From: RZYX01 sp036654375
GTDB lineage: Bacteria; Bacillota; Clostridia; Oscillospirales; Acutalibacteraceae
Direction of reading: 5' to 3'
NCBI GenBank assembly: GCA_036654375.1
Contig: JAVVSD010000010.1
Span: 1 to 64,000, forward strand
Length of the DNA: 64,000 nucleotides
Shown: positions 8,213-17,096 of the stretch, one piece after another
Layout: each line of letters begins with the position of its first letter
Position numbering within the stretch: the first letter of the stretch is position 1
Notes under the pieces: generated by a model
Told to the model about the DNA's origin: nothing
Database searches by the model: none
Seen by the model: the letters and a program-made list of their open reading frames with translations, nothing else
Position numbers and translations under genes: made by a program

Positions 8213-9475
8213 ATGAAGATACTAATGGTCGGCTCAGGTGGTCGTGAGCACGCACTTATCAGAAAGCTTAAGGAAAGTGGCAGGGTAGAGCAGATTTTTT
8301 CTGCACCTGGCAATGGTGGAATTGAGTGTGATGCAAAGTGTATTCCTGTTGGCGTAATGGATATTGACGCAATGGTAAAGGCAGCAAAAGAGCTTGCTGT
8401 TGACCTTGTTTTTGTCGCTCCGGATGACCCGCTTGCAGCAGGAATGGTTGACGCAGTGGAGCAGGAGGGAATTCGTGCATTCGGACCAAGTGCAAGGGCT
8501 GCGGAGATTGAGAGTAGCAAAGTTTTTTCAAAAAATCTTATGAAAAAATATAATATTCCAACAGCGGGATATGAAGTGTTTGACAATTTCCAAAAGGCAC
8601 TTGACTACATAACAAATCAAAATACTTTTCCAACTGTTATAAAGGCAGACGGTTTAGCACTTGGCAAGGGCGTTGTGATTGCACAGAGTTTGGAAGAGGC
8701 AACAGATGCACTTAATTCAATTATGAATGATAAGGTGTTTGGTGCATCTGGCAACAAAATCGTTATAGAGGAATTTATAACAGGACCAGAGGTTTCTGTG
8801 CTTTGCTTCACAGATGGAAAAACAGTATGTCCAATGGTTTCCTCAATGGATCATAAAAAAGCGCTCGATGGTGACAAAGGACTCAACACAGGCGGAATGG
8901 GAGCAATAAGCCCAAATCCGTATTATACAGATGAAACTGCAGATTATTGCATGAAAAATATTTTTAGACCAACAATAGATGCAATGAACAAAGAGGGGAG
9001 AACCTTTAAAGGTTGCTTATACTTTGGGCTAATGATGACACCAAACGGCATTAAAGTAATAGAGTATAATGCACGGTTCGGTGATCCTGAAACACAGGTG
9101 GTTTTGCCAAGGCTTGTAACCCCACTGATTGATATTGTTGATGCAGTTATTGACGAGAAGCTTTGTGATATGTCAATCGAATGGAGCAAAAAATCTTGTG
9201 CTTGCGTTGTTTTAGCTTCTGGCGGATATCCACAAGCTTATGATAAGGGTGTTGAGATTACAGGGCTTGATTCAAATGGACAGGTCGATGGCGTGACAGT
9301 TTTTCATGCAGGAACAAAACTTGAAAACAAAATTTTTAAAACAAATGGCGGAAGAGTTCTTGGAGTCACAGCTCTTGGCGCAAGCTTGCCTGAAGCTCTT
9401 GAAAGAGCATATAAAGGAGTAAGTAAAATTAAGTTTGACAAAATGCATTTCAGAAAAGATATAGGCAATAAATAG
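8213..9475 (+). CDS. purD: Phosphoribosylamine-glycine ligase PurD
   Basis: A 420-residue GAR synthetase, an ATP-grasp enzyme joining phosphoribosylamine and glycine. Motifs in order: MVGSGGREHAL (5-15) with the N-terminal fold, the ATP-grasp lysine segment VIKADGLALGKGVVIA (about 142-157), EEFITGPEVSV (about 185-195), NTGGMGAISP, and IEYNARFGDPETQ with the metal-binding Glu and Asn. Length is normal. It is the last gene of the purine operon, 25 bases after the transformylase gene, and a strong terminator follows. purL, purQ, purS, purC and purB are not in this cluster and must be elsewhere. Confidence 0.97.
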   Translation: MKILMVGSGGREHALIRKLKESGRVEQIFSAPGNGGIECDAKCIPVGVMDIDAMVKAAKELAVDLVFVAPDDPLAAGMVDAVEQEGIRAFGPSARAAEIESSKVFSKNLMKKYNIPTAGYEVFDNFQKALDYITNQNTFPTVIKADGLALGKGVVIAQSLEEATDALNSIMNDKVFGASGNKIVIEEFITGPEVSVLCFTDGKTVCPMVSSMDHKKALDGDKGLNTGGMGAISPNPYYTDETADYCMKNIFRPTIDAMNKEGRTFKGCLYFGLMMTPNGIKVIEYNARFGDPETQVVLPRLVTPLIDIVDAVIDEKLCDMSIEWSKKSCACVVLASGGYPQAYDKGVEITGLDSNGQVDGVTVFHAGTKLENKIFKTNGGRVLGVTALGASLPEALERAYKGVSKIKFDKMHFRKDIGNK

Positions 9476-9540
9476 AATGAATTTTGTCATATAAATACTT
9501 AAAACAAATTTCCAAATAAAGTTTAATATTTATAATAATA

Positions 9541-9576
9541 AAAAGCACCGTAAAATTAATATTTTACGGTGCTTTT
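9541..9576 (+). terminator. Strong hairpin ending the purine operon
   Basis: A perfect 16-bp stem (9541-9556 with 9561-9576) and a 4-base loop. The T run is the 3' end of the stem (GGTGCTTTT), and the A run at its 5' end makes it potentially bidirectional. Confidence 0.85.
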
Positions 9577-9615
9577 GCAGAGTATAAGTAGTGAAAAGAA
9601 GACAGGGAGGTTAAA

Positions 9616-11178
9616 ATGGAAAAAATAAAATCACTTTTTAAAAACAAAAAGTTTGTGAGGATATTTTATGCTGTGCTTGTGCTAATAATAGTGCTAAGCA
9701 TATTCCTGTATTTCCGACTGTCAAAAGAAAAAACGAAGATAAAGCTTGCAGATGTTAAAGTGGGAAATATATCAGAAAATTATGAAACATCGGCAACAAT
9801 TGAATCGGGTGGGCAGATTTCCTATACAATTTTGAATGGAACAAAAGCAACGAAACTAAATGTAAAGGTAGGTGACAGTGTAAAAAAAGGTGACCTTCTT
9901 GCAACATTTGACACTTCGGGTGTAATTCCCCTAATTGACCAAAAGCAAAAGGAATATAACGAGGCAAATTTAAAATATAAAAATGCGGTTGCAACAATAA
10001 ACAAAGCAAATTATGAAACAGCCGAGTTAAACAAAAAAATACATGACCTTGAAAGTCTTGCTCAAACGCTTAGAGGAAAACCAACAAAAGAGAACGCAGG
10101 TGACGGACAACAGGCAATGTCAGTCGAAGAGCTTCGTGCAATACTTGATGCAATAGGAGGAGCTGGCTCTGTGTTGTCAGAGGCACAGCTTAATTCGCTC
10201 TATAAAGAAATAGAGTCAAACGGAGGAACAGTATTTTCAGATTACAGTGAAAAGGATATTCAAAAAATTATCAGTTCAGGTTCGTCAACGGAAACACAGC
10301 TTTTGGGTATACAACTTCAAATTTCAATGCTGAACTCTCAAAAAGAAATGCTAAACACAAATAACTCGCAGACAATTCTTGACACATACCAATCTATTGA
10401 AGAGTCTGCCAAAGCATCTCTTGACGATATAAACAAACAAAAACAACTTCTCGATAAAGGCTGGGTAGCACAAACAGATGGCGTGATAACAGAACTTAAT
10501 ATTGTTGAGGGTGAGCCATACAGTCAAGCAAATGGTGCAGATGCTGATAAGAGTGATTTGCTTTCAATTATCGAAGGGCTTTCCTCAAAAAATATCGACA
10601 TTAATTCTTTGTCAGACCAGATAAAAGTGTCACAAAACATTTCAACTGGAACTGGGCTTGTTCAGGACAGCTATACTGATTACTGTGCCACATTCAAGCT
10701 TGGAAAATATGATTCACAGAAAATAAGAGTAAATATGCCTGTTAAAATTTCGTTTTTGACAAAAAAGTATGATGGTTATGTAAGCTATGTCAGTGCAAAG
10801 GCACAAAACAGCACATCAGGCATATCTGCAATAACAGGTGCAGGTTCAAGTTCGTCAAACAAATTGATAGCGAAAGTTGCAATAAAAAATCCAGATAAAA
10901 ATCTTGTTGTTGGTTTTGATGCAAAAATATCAATAAAGACAAACCAAAAAAAAGGTGTTATTTTAATCCCAATTGAAGCGTTACAAGTTGATTCAAAAGA
11001 AAAATATGTTTATGTTTATGATAAAAAAAATGAAACTGTGAAAAAAAGAAAAGTTGAGTTGGGGATTGCTTCTGATAAGTATTACGAAATAAAGTCAGGA
11101 CTCAAAAAAGATGAAAAGGTGGTAAAAAATCTTTCAAGCCAACCAAAAGAAGGGGCAAAATTTTATGTGGGTGATTGA
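9616..11178 (+). CDS. Efflux adaptor (membrane fusion protein), HlyD/MacA-YknX type
   Basis: A 520-residue periplasmic-adaptor-like protein of the HlyD/MacA family, as found with Gram-positive ABC exporters (compare YknX). One N-terminal membrane span (residues about 14-32) is followed by a first half of a lipoyl-like domain (NGTKATKLNVKVGDSVKKGDLLATFD, 75-100), a long charged segment likely to form a helical hairpin (about 105-290), the second lipoyl half (WVAQTDGVITELNIVEGEPY) and C-terminal beta domains. ILIPIEALQVDSKEKYVYVYD is a typical late adaptor segment. It is followed with overlapping or near-overlapping signals by a permease gene. It would link a membrane transporter to the outside and export an unknown substrate. 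Confidence 0.88.
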   Translation: MEKIKSLFKNKKFVRIFYAVLVLIIVLSIFLYFRLSKEKTKIKLADVKVGNISENYETSATIESGGQISYTILNGTKATKLNVKVGDSVKKGDLLATFDTSGVIPLIDQKQKEYNEANLKYKNAVATINKANYETAELNKKIHDLESLAQTLRGKPTKENAGDGQQAMSVEELRAILDAIGGAGSVLSEAQLNSLYKEIESNGGTVFSDYSEKDIQKIISSGSSTETQLLGIQLQISMLNSQKEMLNTNNSQTILDTYQSIEESAKASLDDINKQKQLLDKGWVAQTDGVITELNIVEGEPYSQANGADADKSDLLSIIEGLSSKNIDINSLSDQIKVSQNISTGTGLVQDSYTDYCATFKLGKYDSQKIRVNMPVKISFLTKKYDGYVSYVSAKAQNSTSGISAITGAGSSSSNKLIAKVAIKNPDKNLVVGFDAKISIKTNQKKGVILIPIEALQVDSKEKYVYVYDKKNETVKKRKVELGIASDKYYEIKSGLKKDEKVVKNLSSQPKEGAKFYVGD

Positions 11179-11180
11179 CG

Positions 11181-12428
11181 GTGAATGTTATAGAAAATAT
11201 AAGGATTGCAATATTCAGCATTAAAAGTAACGCAATGCGTGCATTTCTCACAATGCTTGGTATAATAATTGGCGTTGCATCTGTCATTGCAATAATAACA
11301 ATAGGTAACAGCGGCAAGAGCTATATTGTAAAACTTATAAATGATGTTGGAGGAAACTCCGTTAATATCACCGTAAATACACAGAAGTCAAACGCAAGTG
11401 ATGCAATAACCGATGATGATATACAGGCATTGAGGGATAATGATACCATTGAATATGTTTCTCCGATGACAACTGAATTTGCAAATTTTGAAGCAAAAGA
11501 ATCGTCGGGATTTGGCGTTGCTATTGGAGCTAATGAAGAACTTGAAAAGATATTGAATGCAAAAATGACCTATGGCAGATTTTTTTCAAAATATGAGTAT
11601 GATGCACAGCGTAATGTAGCGGTAATTGACAGCGAAACAGCCAAAGCGTTTTTTGGCACAGAAAATGTTGTGGGAAAAACAATAGATATGATGATAAACA
11701 AAACCACCATAAATTTTAAGATTGTTGGAGTATGCTACCTTAAAATTGCGGAGGCAATGGGCGATTCAAACTCTGTAACAACAATGATGGAGTCATTTGG
11801 AGTTCTTGGAGAAAACAAAGTTTTCGCAAAATTATATATTCCTTCATCAGTTCTTATTCAAACAAGCAATAGCACATCATATACAAATTGTTATCTCACA
11901 TCTGCACCTGGCGAAAATCTCGATAAGGCAGGGCAGGTGGCGGTGAATATGCTTTCTGCACGCCACAATAATATCGGCAGAAATATATATTCGGCAACAA
12001 ATATGTCAACACTTGTGGAGCTTCTTGATGCAGTGATAAATATATTCACATTATTCATTTCTTCGGTAGGAGCTATCTCGCTTGTCGTAGGCGGGATAGG
12101 AGTTATGAATATAATGTTAGTGTCTGTAACTGAAAGAACGCGTGAAATAGGCATCAGAAAGGCTCTGGGAGCCAGAACTGGAACAATCCTTAAGCAGTTT
12201 CTCACAGAGTCGGTGATAATATGTCTTATAGGTGGAGCTTTAGGAATGGTATTGGGGTTAACAATTTCATATTCGGTATCGTTATATATGAATGTGCCAA
12301 TAAGATTGCAGTTCTCAACTATTCTTGTGGCTATTGGATTTTCAAGCATTATTGGTATAATCTCTGGAATATATCCTGCACGAAAAGCTGCAAAAATGCC
12401 ACCCATAGAGGCGTTGAGAAGAGATTAA
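11181..12428 (+). CDS. ABC transporter permease, FtsX/MacB type
   Basis: About 415 residues. An N-terminal membrane helix (MRAFLTMLGIIIGVASVIAIITIG, about 20-44) is followed by a large extracytoplasmic MacB_PCD-like domain and three C-terminal helices, with VMNIMLVSVTERTREIGIRKALGA as the FtsX-family signature that contacts the ATPase. It matches the YknZ type, in which the permease lacks the fused nucleotide-binding domain seen in E. coli MacB. No ATPase gene is adjacent. GTG at 11181 has GGGTGA 6 bases upstream; TTG at 11175, overlapping the adaptor stop as TTGA, is the alternative. A bidirectional terminator follows. Confidence 0.9.
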   Translation: MNVIENIRIAIFSIKSNAMRAFLTMLGIIIGVASVIAIITIGNSGKSYIVKLINDVGGNSVNITVNTQKSNASDAITDDDIQALRDNDTIEYVSPMTTEFANFEAKESSGFGVAIGANEELEKILNAKMTYGRFFSKYEYDAQRNVAVIDSETAKAFFGTENVVGKTIDMMINKTTINFKIVGVCYLKIAEAMGDSNSVTTMMESFGVLGENKVFAKLYIPSSVLIQTSNSTSYTNCYLTSAPGENLDKAGQVAVNMLSARHNNIGRNIYSATNMSTLVELLDAVINIFTLFISSVGAISLVVGGIGVMNIMLVSVTERTREIGIRKALGARTGTILKQFLTESVIICLIGGALGMVLGLTISYSVSLYMNVPIRLQFSTILVAIGFSSIIGIISGIYPARKAAKMPPIEALRRD

Positions 12429-12472
12429 AAAGCTAATTATTTAATTAAATTTTACTGAATAGTGAAATGAAA

Positions 12473-12504
12473 AAACAGCAGGTATTATTAAATACCTGCT
12501 GTTT
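12473..12504. terminator. Bidirectional terminator between convergent units
   Basis: A perfect 14-bp stem (AAACAGCAGGTATT at 12473-12486 with 12491-12504), loop ATTA. It has A-rich flank on the left and T-rich on the right, so it can serve both the permease and the minus-strand genes. Confidence 0.85.
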
Positions 12505-12520
12505 CAAGTTATGCTTATAC

Positions 12521-12817
12521 TTATTCGGATTTAAGCGCTCTTTCAAGCCAGATAGAACCGATATCCATTGCAGGATAAAGACCGTTCTTTTCGCTCTTCT
12601 TGATGATTCTCTCACGAGGACGAACATCGGGGTCAGTGCTAAGCAATTGGACAGTTACTTTATCAGCGATTTCCATATCTTTAACTGCTTTTGTGCTGTT
12701 AATTTGAATCATAACAACAAAAGCATCAGACATATTTCCATAATACATAGTGTTGCCGTTGCGGACAAGTGGCTTGCCTTTATAAGTTAAGAAACCGTCT
12801 TTCTTTTGTGTGGCCAT
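12521..12817 (-). CDS. Small conserved protein beside ireB, function unknown
   Basis: A 98-residue soluble protein. It opens MATQKKDGFLTYKGKPLVR and contains TMYYGNMSDAFVVMIQI (23-39), then a charged C-terminal half with many Asp, Glu, Lys and Arg. I recall similar short proteins in other Clostridia but know no function. The beta-strand pattern with YKGKPLVRNGNTMYYG suggests a small beta domain. It is encoded 29 bases downstream of ireB and shares its promoter, so the two are probably co-expressed. A good ribosome site is not obvious, though GAGTGAATACCC precedes the ATG. Confidence 0.75.
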   Translation of the reverse strand: MATQKKDGFLTYKGKPLVRNGNTMYYGNMSDAFVVMIQINSTKAVKDMEIADKVTVQLLSTDPDVRPRERIIKKSEKNGLYPAMDIGSIWLERALKSE

Positions 12818-12846
12818 TGGGTATTCACTCCATTCAAAGTTCAGAA

Positions 12847-13095
12847 TTATTCGCTTTTAAGATATTCAGTAACAAGGGTTTGCAAAAGCTCATCTCTGTC
12901 AATTTTGCGAATAAGACTGCGTGCATTATTGTGGGTGGTAATATAAGTAGGATCTTCGGAAAGAATATATCCAACTATTTGACTAATGGGGTTGTAGCCC
13001 TTTTCCTTCAACGATTCATATACGCTTGAAAGAACAGAACGCATTTCCAGATCTTTATCCTCTTTAATTGAGAATTGGATTGTTTTGTCAGTCAT
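12847..13095 (-). CDS. ireB: IreB-family regulatory phosphoprotein (UPF0297)
   Basis: An 82-residue member of the UPF0297/DUF965 family. IreB of Enterococcus faecalis is phosphorylated by the PASTA kinase IreK and lowers cephalosporin resistance; that role here is family inference. Family features visible: the N-terminal Thr-containing MTDKTIQFS, a helical NPISQIVGYILSEDPTYITTHNNARSLIRK core (residues about 35-64) and a Glu-rich C terminus. A strong GGAGGTGGAGAG precedes the ATG. It has its own promoter between itself and pheT. Confidence 0.92.
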   Translation of the reverse strand: MTDKTIQFSIKEDKDLEMRSVLSSVYESLKEKGYNPISQIVGYILSEDPTYITTHNNARSLIRKIDRDELLQTLVTEYLKSE

Positions 13096-13136
13096 CTCTC
13101 CACCTCCAGTAATAATAAACGACAGATATATAGAAT

Positions 13137-13165
13137 ATTATATACCAAATCCGCCAATAAAACAA
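13137..13165 (-). promoter_or_regulatory. Sigma-A promoter of ireB
   Basis: On the minus strand, TTGTTT (13165-13160), 17 bases, TATAAT (13142-13137). The expected leader is about 35 bases. Confidence 0.75.
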
Positions 13166-13191
13166 TGTTAATTTTATAAATAAATTGAAAA

Positions 13192-15573
13192 TTAAGACCT
13201 GTGAGTTATTCCTAATTCCTCAAGAGCCTTAATTGCATTACTCATAGCTTCGTCGCATTCTTCATCAGTAAGCGTACGCAAAGCGGAGCGGAGTTTAAGG
13301 CTGAACGCAACGCTCTTTTTACCCTGCGGAATCTGTGAGCCTTGGTATACATCAAAGAGATTAATGTTTTCTAAGATATCTCCAACGGCTTTTGCAATCG
13401 TTTTTTCAATTGCCAAAACAGCAATGTTGTCATCGCAGACAAAAGCAAGGTCACGAGTTGTTGATGGATATTTTGGCAATGGTTTATAGGTGCGTGTGTC
13501 AATTCGGTTGGCAAATAATTGTGCAAATTCAATTTCTGCAACATAAGAGCGGCTTCCAATCCCGTAATTTTCAAGAACCTGTGGATGAACTTCACCAAAC
13601 AGAGCAATGGTTTTGCCATTCTTTGTAATCTTAGCTGTTCTGCCTGGATGGAAGGTTGGGTTGTCGCAGACAGCATCAATGTCGTATTCGTCAATTCCGA
13701 CAACATAAAGAAGCTCTTCGACAGCACCCTTGAGAGAGAAAAAGTCAGCATTATCGCCATATTCTCCAAGGATAATCATTGGATTTTCCAGTGGCAATGT
13801 ATCTTCGCCCTGTGGAATGTAATGAGTTGCAAATTCATAAAGAGCAACATCCATATTGCGGTTATTATAGTTTCTGGCAAGAACATCAAGCATTGAAGGA
13901 ATAGCAGTTGTTCTCATAACACTTGTATCTTCACCTAAAGGATTAGTGATAACGACGCAATTACGCCTGTTATCATCTTTTGCAAGACATATTTTATCAT
14001 AAGCCTTTGGGCTGATGAATGAATATGTGGTTATTTCGGTGTAGCCACAAGCAAGCAGTGTGTCTTCAGCCTTTCTTTGAAGAAGCTGTGCTGGTGTTAA
14101 TGAACCGATGGCAACTCCTGAAAGCTCACGGTTTGGAATGTTTTCGTATCCAAAGAAGCGTGCAATTTCCTCTGAAATATCAGCTTGATGTTCAATATCG
14201 TTTCTAAAACTTGGAACAGTAATTATATTATTCTCAACAGTAAATCCAATACGCTCCAAAATCTTTTTTTGGTCATCTGCACTTACATTAATTCCGATAA
14301 AATCATTAACCCACTTAGGGTTAAATGGTAAAGTTTTAAGGTTCTTGTCTGAACAGTCGCAATCGACAACACCATTTACAATGTCACCAGCGTCAAGCAT
14401 TTTTACAAGTTCAAGTGCGCGATATAGGCAAAGATCGCAATCGAAAGGATTAAGTTGTTTTTCAAATCTTCCTGAAGCCTCAGTTCTCATGCCAAGCTTT
14501 TTGGCAGTCACACGAACACTTGGCCCATTAAAGCAGGCAGATTCAAAAACGATTGTGTTTGTGTCACTCATAATTCCGCTATATTCTCCACCCATAACTC
14601 CTGCAATTGCAACAGGCTTGTTGCAGTCGGCAATGACAAGCATACTTTCGTCAAGTATACGCTCGGATCCGTCAAGAGTTGTGATTTTTTCTTCTGATTT
14701 TGCGGTGCGGACAATAACTTGATTTCCATCAAGATAACGCAAGTCAAATGCGTGCATCGGCTGACCATATTCAAGCATAACATAGTTTGTAATATCAACA
14801 ATATTGTTGATTGGTCGAACTCCGCAAGCACGAAGTCTTTCTCTCATCCAGCGAGGAGAAGGGGCAATGCGAACATTTTTAACAACAGCACCAACATAGC
14901 GATAGCACTTTTCAGGTGCGGAAATTTCAACTTTAAGGTAGTCCTTAACATCTTCAATACCATCAACAGCTTCTGGGCTTTTTGGAGCAAAGGGAAGCTT
15001 AAATGTTGCCGATGTTTCACGAGCAAGACCAATAACAGAAAGACAGTCGGGGCGATTTGATGTGATTTCAAATTCAGTAACAACATCGTCAAGACCAATG
15101 GACTTTCGGATATCCATTCCAAGGGTTTTGTCACAATCATCGCCAAGAACAAAGATTCCGTCTGCTAAAGCATATGGAAAATCGTGAATAGTAAGACCAA
15201 GCTCACCAAGAGAACACAGCATACCAAAGCTGTCAACTCCACGAAGAGAGCCAGCTTTTATCTCCTTGCCTCCATAAACAACAGAGTTGTCCAAAGCAAC
15301 AGGAACAATGTCGTTTTCATTAAGATTTTTAGCTCCAGTAACAATCTGAATAGGAGAACCTGCACCAATATCAACACTGCAAATCCAGAGATGGTCAGAA
15401 TTTTCGTGCCGTGTGAGCGAAACAATTTTGCCTACAACGATGTTAGAGAGTCCGCTTCCCTCTGTTTCAAAAGCTTCAACCTTTGAGCCGGAAAGAGTCA
15501 AAGCGTCGCAAAACTCTTTGTCAGAAACTGAAAGGTCAACATAATCTAAAAGCCATTTTTTTGATAATTTCAT
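13192..15573 (-). CDS. pheT: Phenylalanine-tRNA ligase beta subunit
   Basis: A 793-residue beta subunit of the alpha2-beta2 PheRS. Domains in order: an N-terminal EMAP-like tRNA-binding fold (about 40-150, with ENSDHLWICSVDIG and QIVTGAKNL), B3/B4 editing region (about 210-390, with PRWMRERLRACGVRPINNIVDITNYVMLE), B5 domain (about 400-470), catalytic-like core and a C-terminal FDX-ACB anticodon-binding domain (KYPSTTRDLAFVCD onward). It is encoded 13 bases after pheS, with GAGGTGAG before the ATG. It is controlled with pheS by the upstream T-box. Confidence 0.97.
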   Translation of the reverse strand: MKLSKKWLLDYVDLSVSDKEFCDALTLSGSKVEAFETEGSGLSNIVVGKIVSLTRHENSDHLWICSVDIGAGSPIQIVTGAKNLNENDIVPVALDNSVVYGGKEIKAGSLRGVDSFGMLCSLGELGLTIHDFPYALADGIFVLGDDCDKTLGMDIRKSIGLDDVVTEFEITSNRPDCLSVIGLARETSATFKLPFAPKSPEAVDGIEDVKDYLKVEISAPEKCYRYVGAVVKNVRIAPSPRWMRERLRACGVRPINNIVDITNYVMLEYGQPMHAFDLRYLDGNQVIVRTAKSEEKITTLDGSERILDESMLVIADCNKPVAIAGVMGGEYSGIMSDTNTIVFESACFNGPSVRVTAKKLGMRTEASGRFEKQLNPFDCDLCLYRALELVKMLDAGDIVNGVVDCDCSDKNLKTLPFNPKWVNDFIGINVSADDQKKILERIGFTVENNIITVPSFRNDIEHQADISEEIARFFGYENIPNRELSGVAIGSLTPAQLLQRKAEDTLLACGYTEITTYSFISPKAYDKICLAKDDNRRNCVVITNPLGEDTSVMRTTAIPSMLDVLARNYNNRNMDVALYEFATHYIPQGEDTLPLENPMIILGEYGDNADFFSLKGAVEELLYVVGIDEYDIDAVCDNPTFHPGRTAKITKNGKTIALFGEVHPQVLENYGIGSRSYVAEIEFAQLFANRIDTRTYKPLPKYPSTTRDLAFVCDDNIAVLAIEKTIAKAVGDILENINLFDVYQGSQIPQGKKSVAFSLKLRSALRTLTDEECDEAMSNAIKALEELGITHRS

Positions 15574-15586
15574 TTTCGCTCACCTC

Positions 15587-16615
15587 CTAAAATTGGTTAA
15601 GAAATCTAATATCGTTTTCATACAAAAGACGCATATCATCAATGTTAAATCTGAACATTGTAATTCGTTCAAGACCAACACCAAAAGCAAATCCGCTGTA
15701 AATGTCGGGGTCAATGCCACCGTTTTTAAGAACCTTAGGATGAACCATTCCGCCACCCAAAATTTCAACCCAACCTTCACCCTTACAAAGAGCGCAACCC
15801 TTACCGCCACAGCGGAAGCAGGAAACATCAATTTCACATGAAGGTTCAGTGAACGGGAAGTGGTGAGGACGAAGTCTAATCTTTGTGTCGTTGCCATAAA
15901 GTCGTTTTGCAAATGCCTCAAGATTTCCTTTAAGGTCACCCATCGTAATTCCCTTGTCAACAACAAGACCTTCAATTTGGTGAAAAAGAGGAGAGTGAGT
16001 TGCATCAACAGCATCCGAACGATAAACTCTTCCTGGAGCAATAATCCTGATAGGCGGTTGTTGGGTTTCCATAACTCTTATCTGAACGGGTGATGTCTGT
16101 GTGCGTAGAAGCATCTTTTCAGTAATATAAAATGTGTCCTGAGTATCCCTTGCAGGATGGTCAGGTGGCAGGTTTAGTGCCTCAAAGTTATAGTAGTCCC
16201 ATTCAACTTCAGGACCTGTGGCAAAATTAAATCCCATACCCAAAAAGATTTCTTTAACTTCGTCAAGTACGATGGAAAGAGGGTGCTTGTGACCGCATTT
16301 ATGTCTTGTTGACGGCAAGGTAATGTCAAGCTTCTCAGCCTGCAAACTTTTTTCCTGCTCGGCGATTTTTATCTTTGTTTCACAGTCGTCAATAAAATTT
16401 TCAATAGAAGTTCGGACTTCGTTGGCAACCAGACCAATAACGGGTCTTTCTTCAGCAGACAGTTTTCCCATCTGTTTAAGTACAGCGGTTAGTTCACCTT
16501 TTTTGCCAAGATATTTAACACGAAGTGTATTAAGCTCTTGCATTACTTCAACTGAATTAAGCTCGTGCAGTGCTGATTTTCTAATGGCTTCAAGCTGTTC
16601 TCTCAAAATAATCAC
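15587..16615 (-). CDS. pheS: Phenylalanine-tRNA ligase alpha subunit
   Basis: A 342-residue catalytic alpha subunit. It has an N-terminal coiled coil (about 1-85) that binds tRNA-Phe, then class II motifs: motif 1 near HPLSIVLDEVKEIFLGMGF, motif 2 around RIIAPGRVYRSDAVDATHSPLFHQIEG, and motif 3 GFAFGVGLERITMFRF near the C terminus. A CFRCGGKGCALCKGEGW segment (about 269-285) is a four-cysteine zinc-like cluster. Cysteines at this position occur in some bacterial PheS proteins. The ATG follows AAGGGTG. Confidence 0.97.
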   Translation of the reverse strand: MIILREQLEAIRKSALHELNSVEVMQELNTLRVKYLGKKGELTAVLKQMGKLSAEERPVIGLVANEVRTSIENFIDDCETKIKIAEQEKSLQAEKLDITLPSTRHKCGHKHPLSIVLDEVKEIFLGMGFNFATGPEVEWDYYNFEALNLPPDHPARDTQDTFYITEKMLLRTQTSPVQIRVMETQQPPIRIIAPGRVYRSDAVDATHSPLFHQIEGLVVDKGITMGDLKGNLEAFAKRLYGNDTKIRLRPHHFPFTEPSCEIDVSCFRCGGKGCALCKGEGWVEILGGGMVHPKVLKNGGIDPDIYSGFAFGVGLERITMFRFNIDDMRLLYENDIRFLNQF

Positions 16616-16644
16616 CCTTCAAAATTAATAGTAAGTGTAAAAAT

Positions 16645-16675
16645 AAAAAAATCCTCATCCCAAAAGGGACGAAGA
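16645..16675 (-). terminator. Regulated terminator of the pheST T-box
   Basis: The minus-strand stem TCGTCCC/GGGATGA with a TTTT loop is followed by GGATTTTTTTA. It competes with the antiterminator containing the T-box core. Confidence 0.85.
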
Positions 16676-16920
16676 CTAATACTCCGTGGTACCACCCTGA
16701 TTTTTGCTTTTATTGACAAAAGCAAACACTCTGGTGCCAGTAACGAGGCAAACCGTTCAAGCCTACAACAAAAAAGCTTCAGCAAGACCGCTCGGGAGTG
16801 AACTTCAGAGTTTGTGAAACGCAAGCGTGTTTACAGCCGACGACACGCTCTCTCTTATCGATACAAAACCTTACTCTCTCCGTCAAGGCGTTTAAAAGTA
16901 ATTAAAAAAATGCTTTTCAG
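16645..16920 (-). promoter_or_regulatory. T-box riboswitch of the pheST operon
   Basis: On the minus strand the leader carries the T-box core AGGGTGGTACCACGG (complement of 16684-16698), followed by a terminator (16645-16675: a 7-bp stem, TTTT loop and T run). Uncharged tRNA acceptor ends pair with this bulge to favour the antiterminator. The proposed specifier is TTC (complement of 16800-16802) in CTGAAGTTCACTC, which would read tRNA-Phe and fits the downstream genes. The part from 16803 to 16900 would fold as Stem I. Confidence 0.92.
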
Positions 16921-16927
16921 TGCAATG

Positions 16928-16956
16928 AGTATACCACATATGTAACAATAATACAA
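16928..16956 (-). promoter_or_regulatory. Promoter of the pheST T-box transcript
   Basis: On the minus strand, TTGTAT (16956-16951), 17 bases, TATACT (16933-16928), placing the start near 16921. Confidence 0.7.
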
Positions 16957-16981
16957 CAGCTATTTTATGGCATTGTGATAA

Positions 16982-17010
16982 TTGTAAAACATAATTTAAT
17001 ATGCTACAAT
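16982..17010 (+). promoter_or_regulatory. Promoter of acpS-nnr
   Basis: TTGTAA (16982-16987), 17 bases, TACAAT (17005-17010). It is divergent from the pheST promoter. The 480 bases without a gene between pheS and acpS hold the T-box, the two promoters and an 80-base acpS leader. Confidence 0.75.
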
Positions 17011-17096
17011 TACTTATATTTAGTTTTAATGAGCGTGAAAAAGAGAATATTTGGTTATATATCAAATGTATTGAAAATTTAATGGGGTGTCGAGAG

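Noticed and set aside
11891..12406. A 171-codon minus-strand open frame inside the permease gene
   Set aside because: Antisense to conserved FtsX-family sequence, with no ribosome site or recognisable protein.
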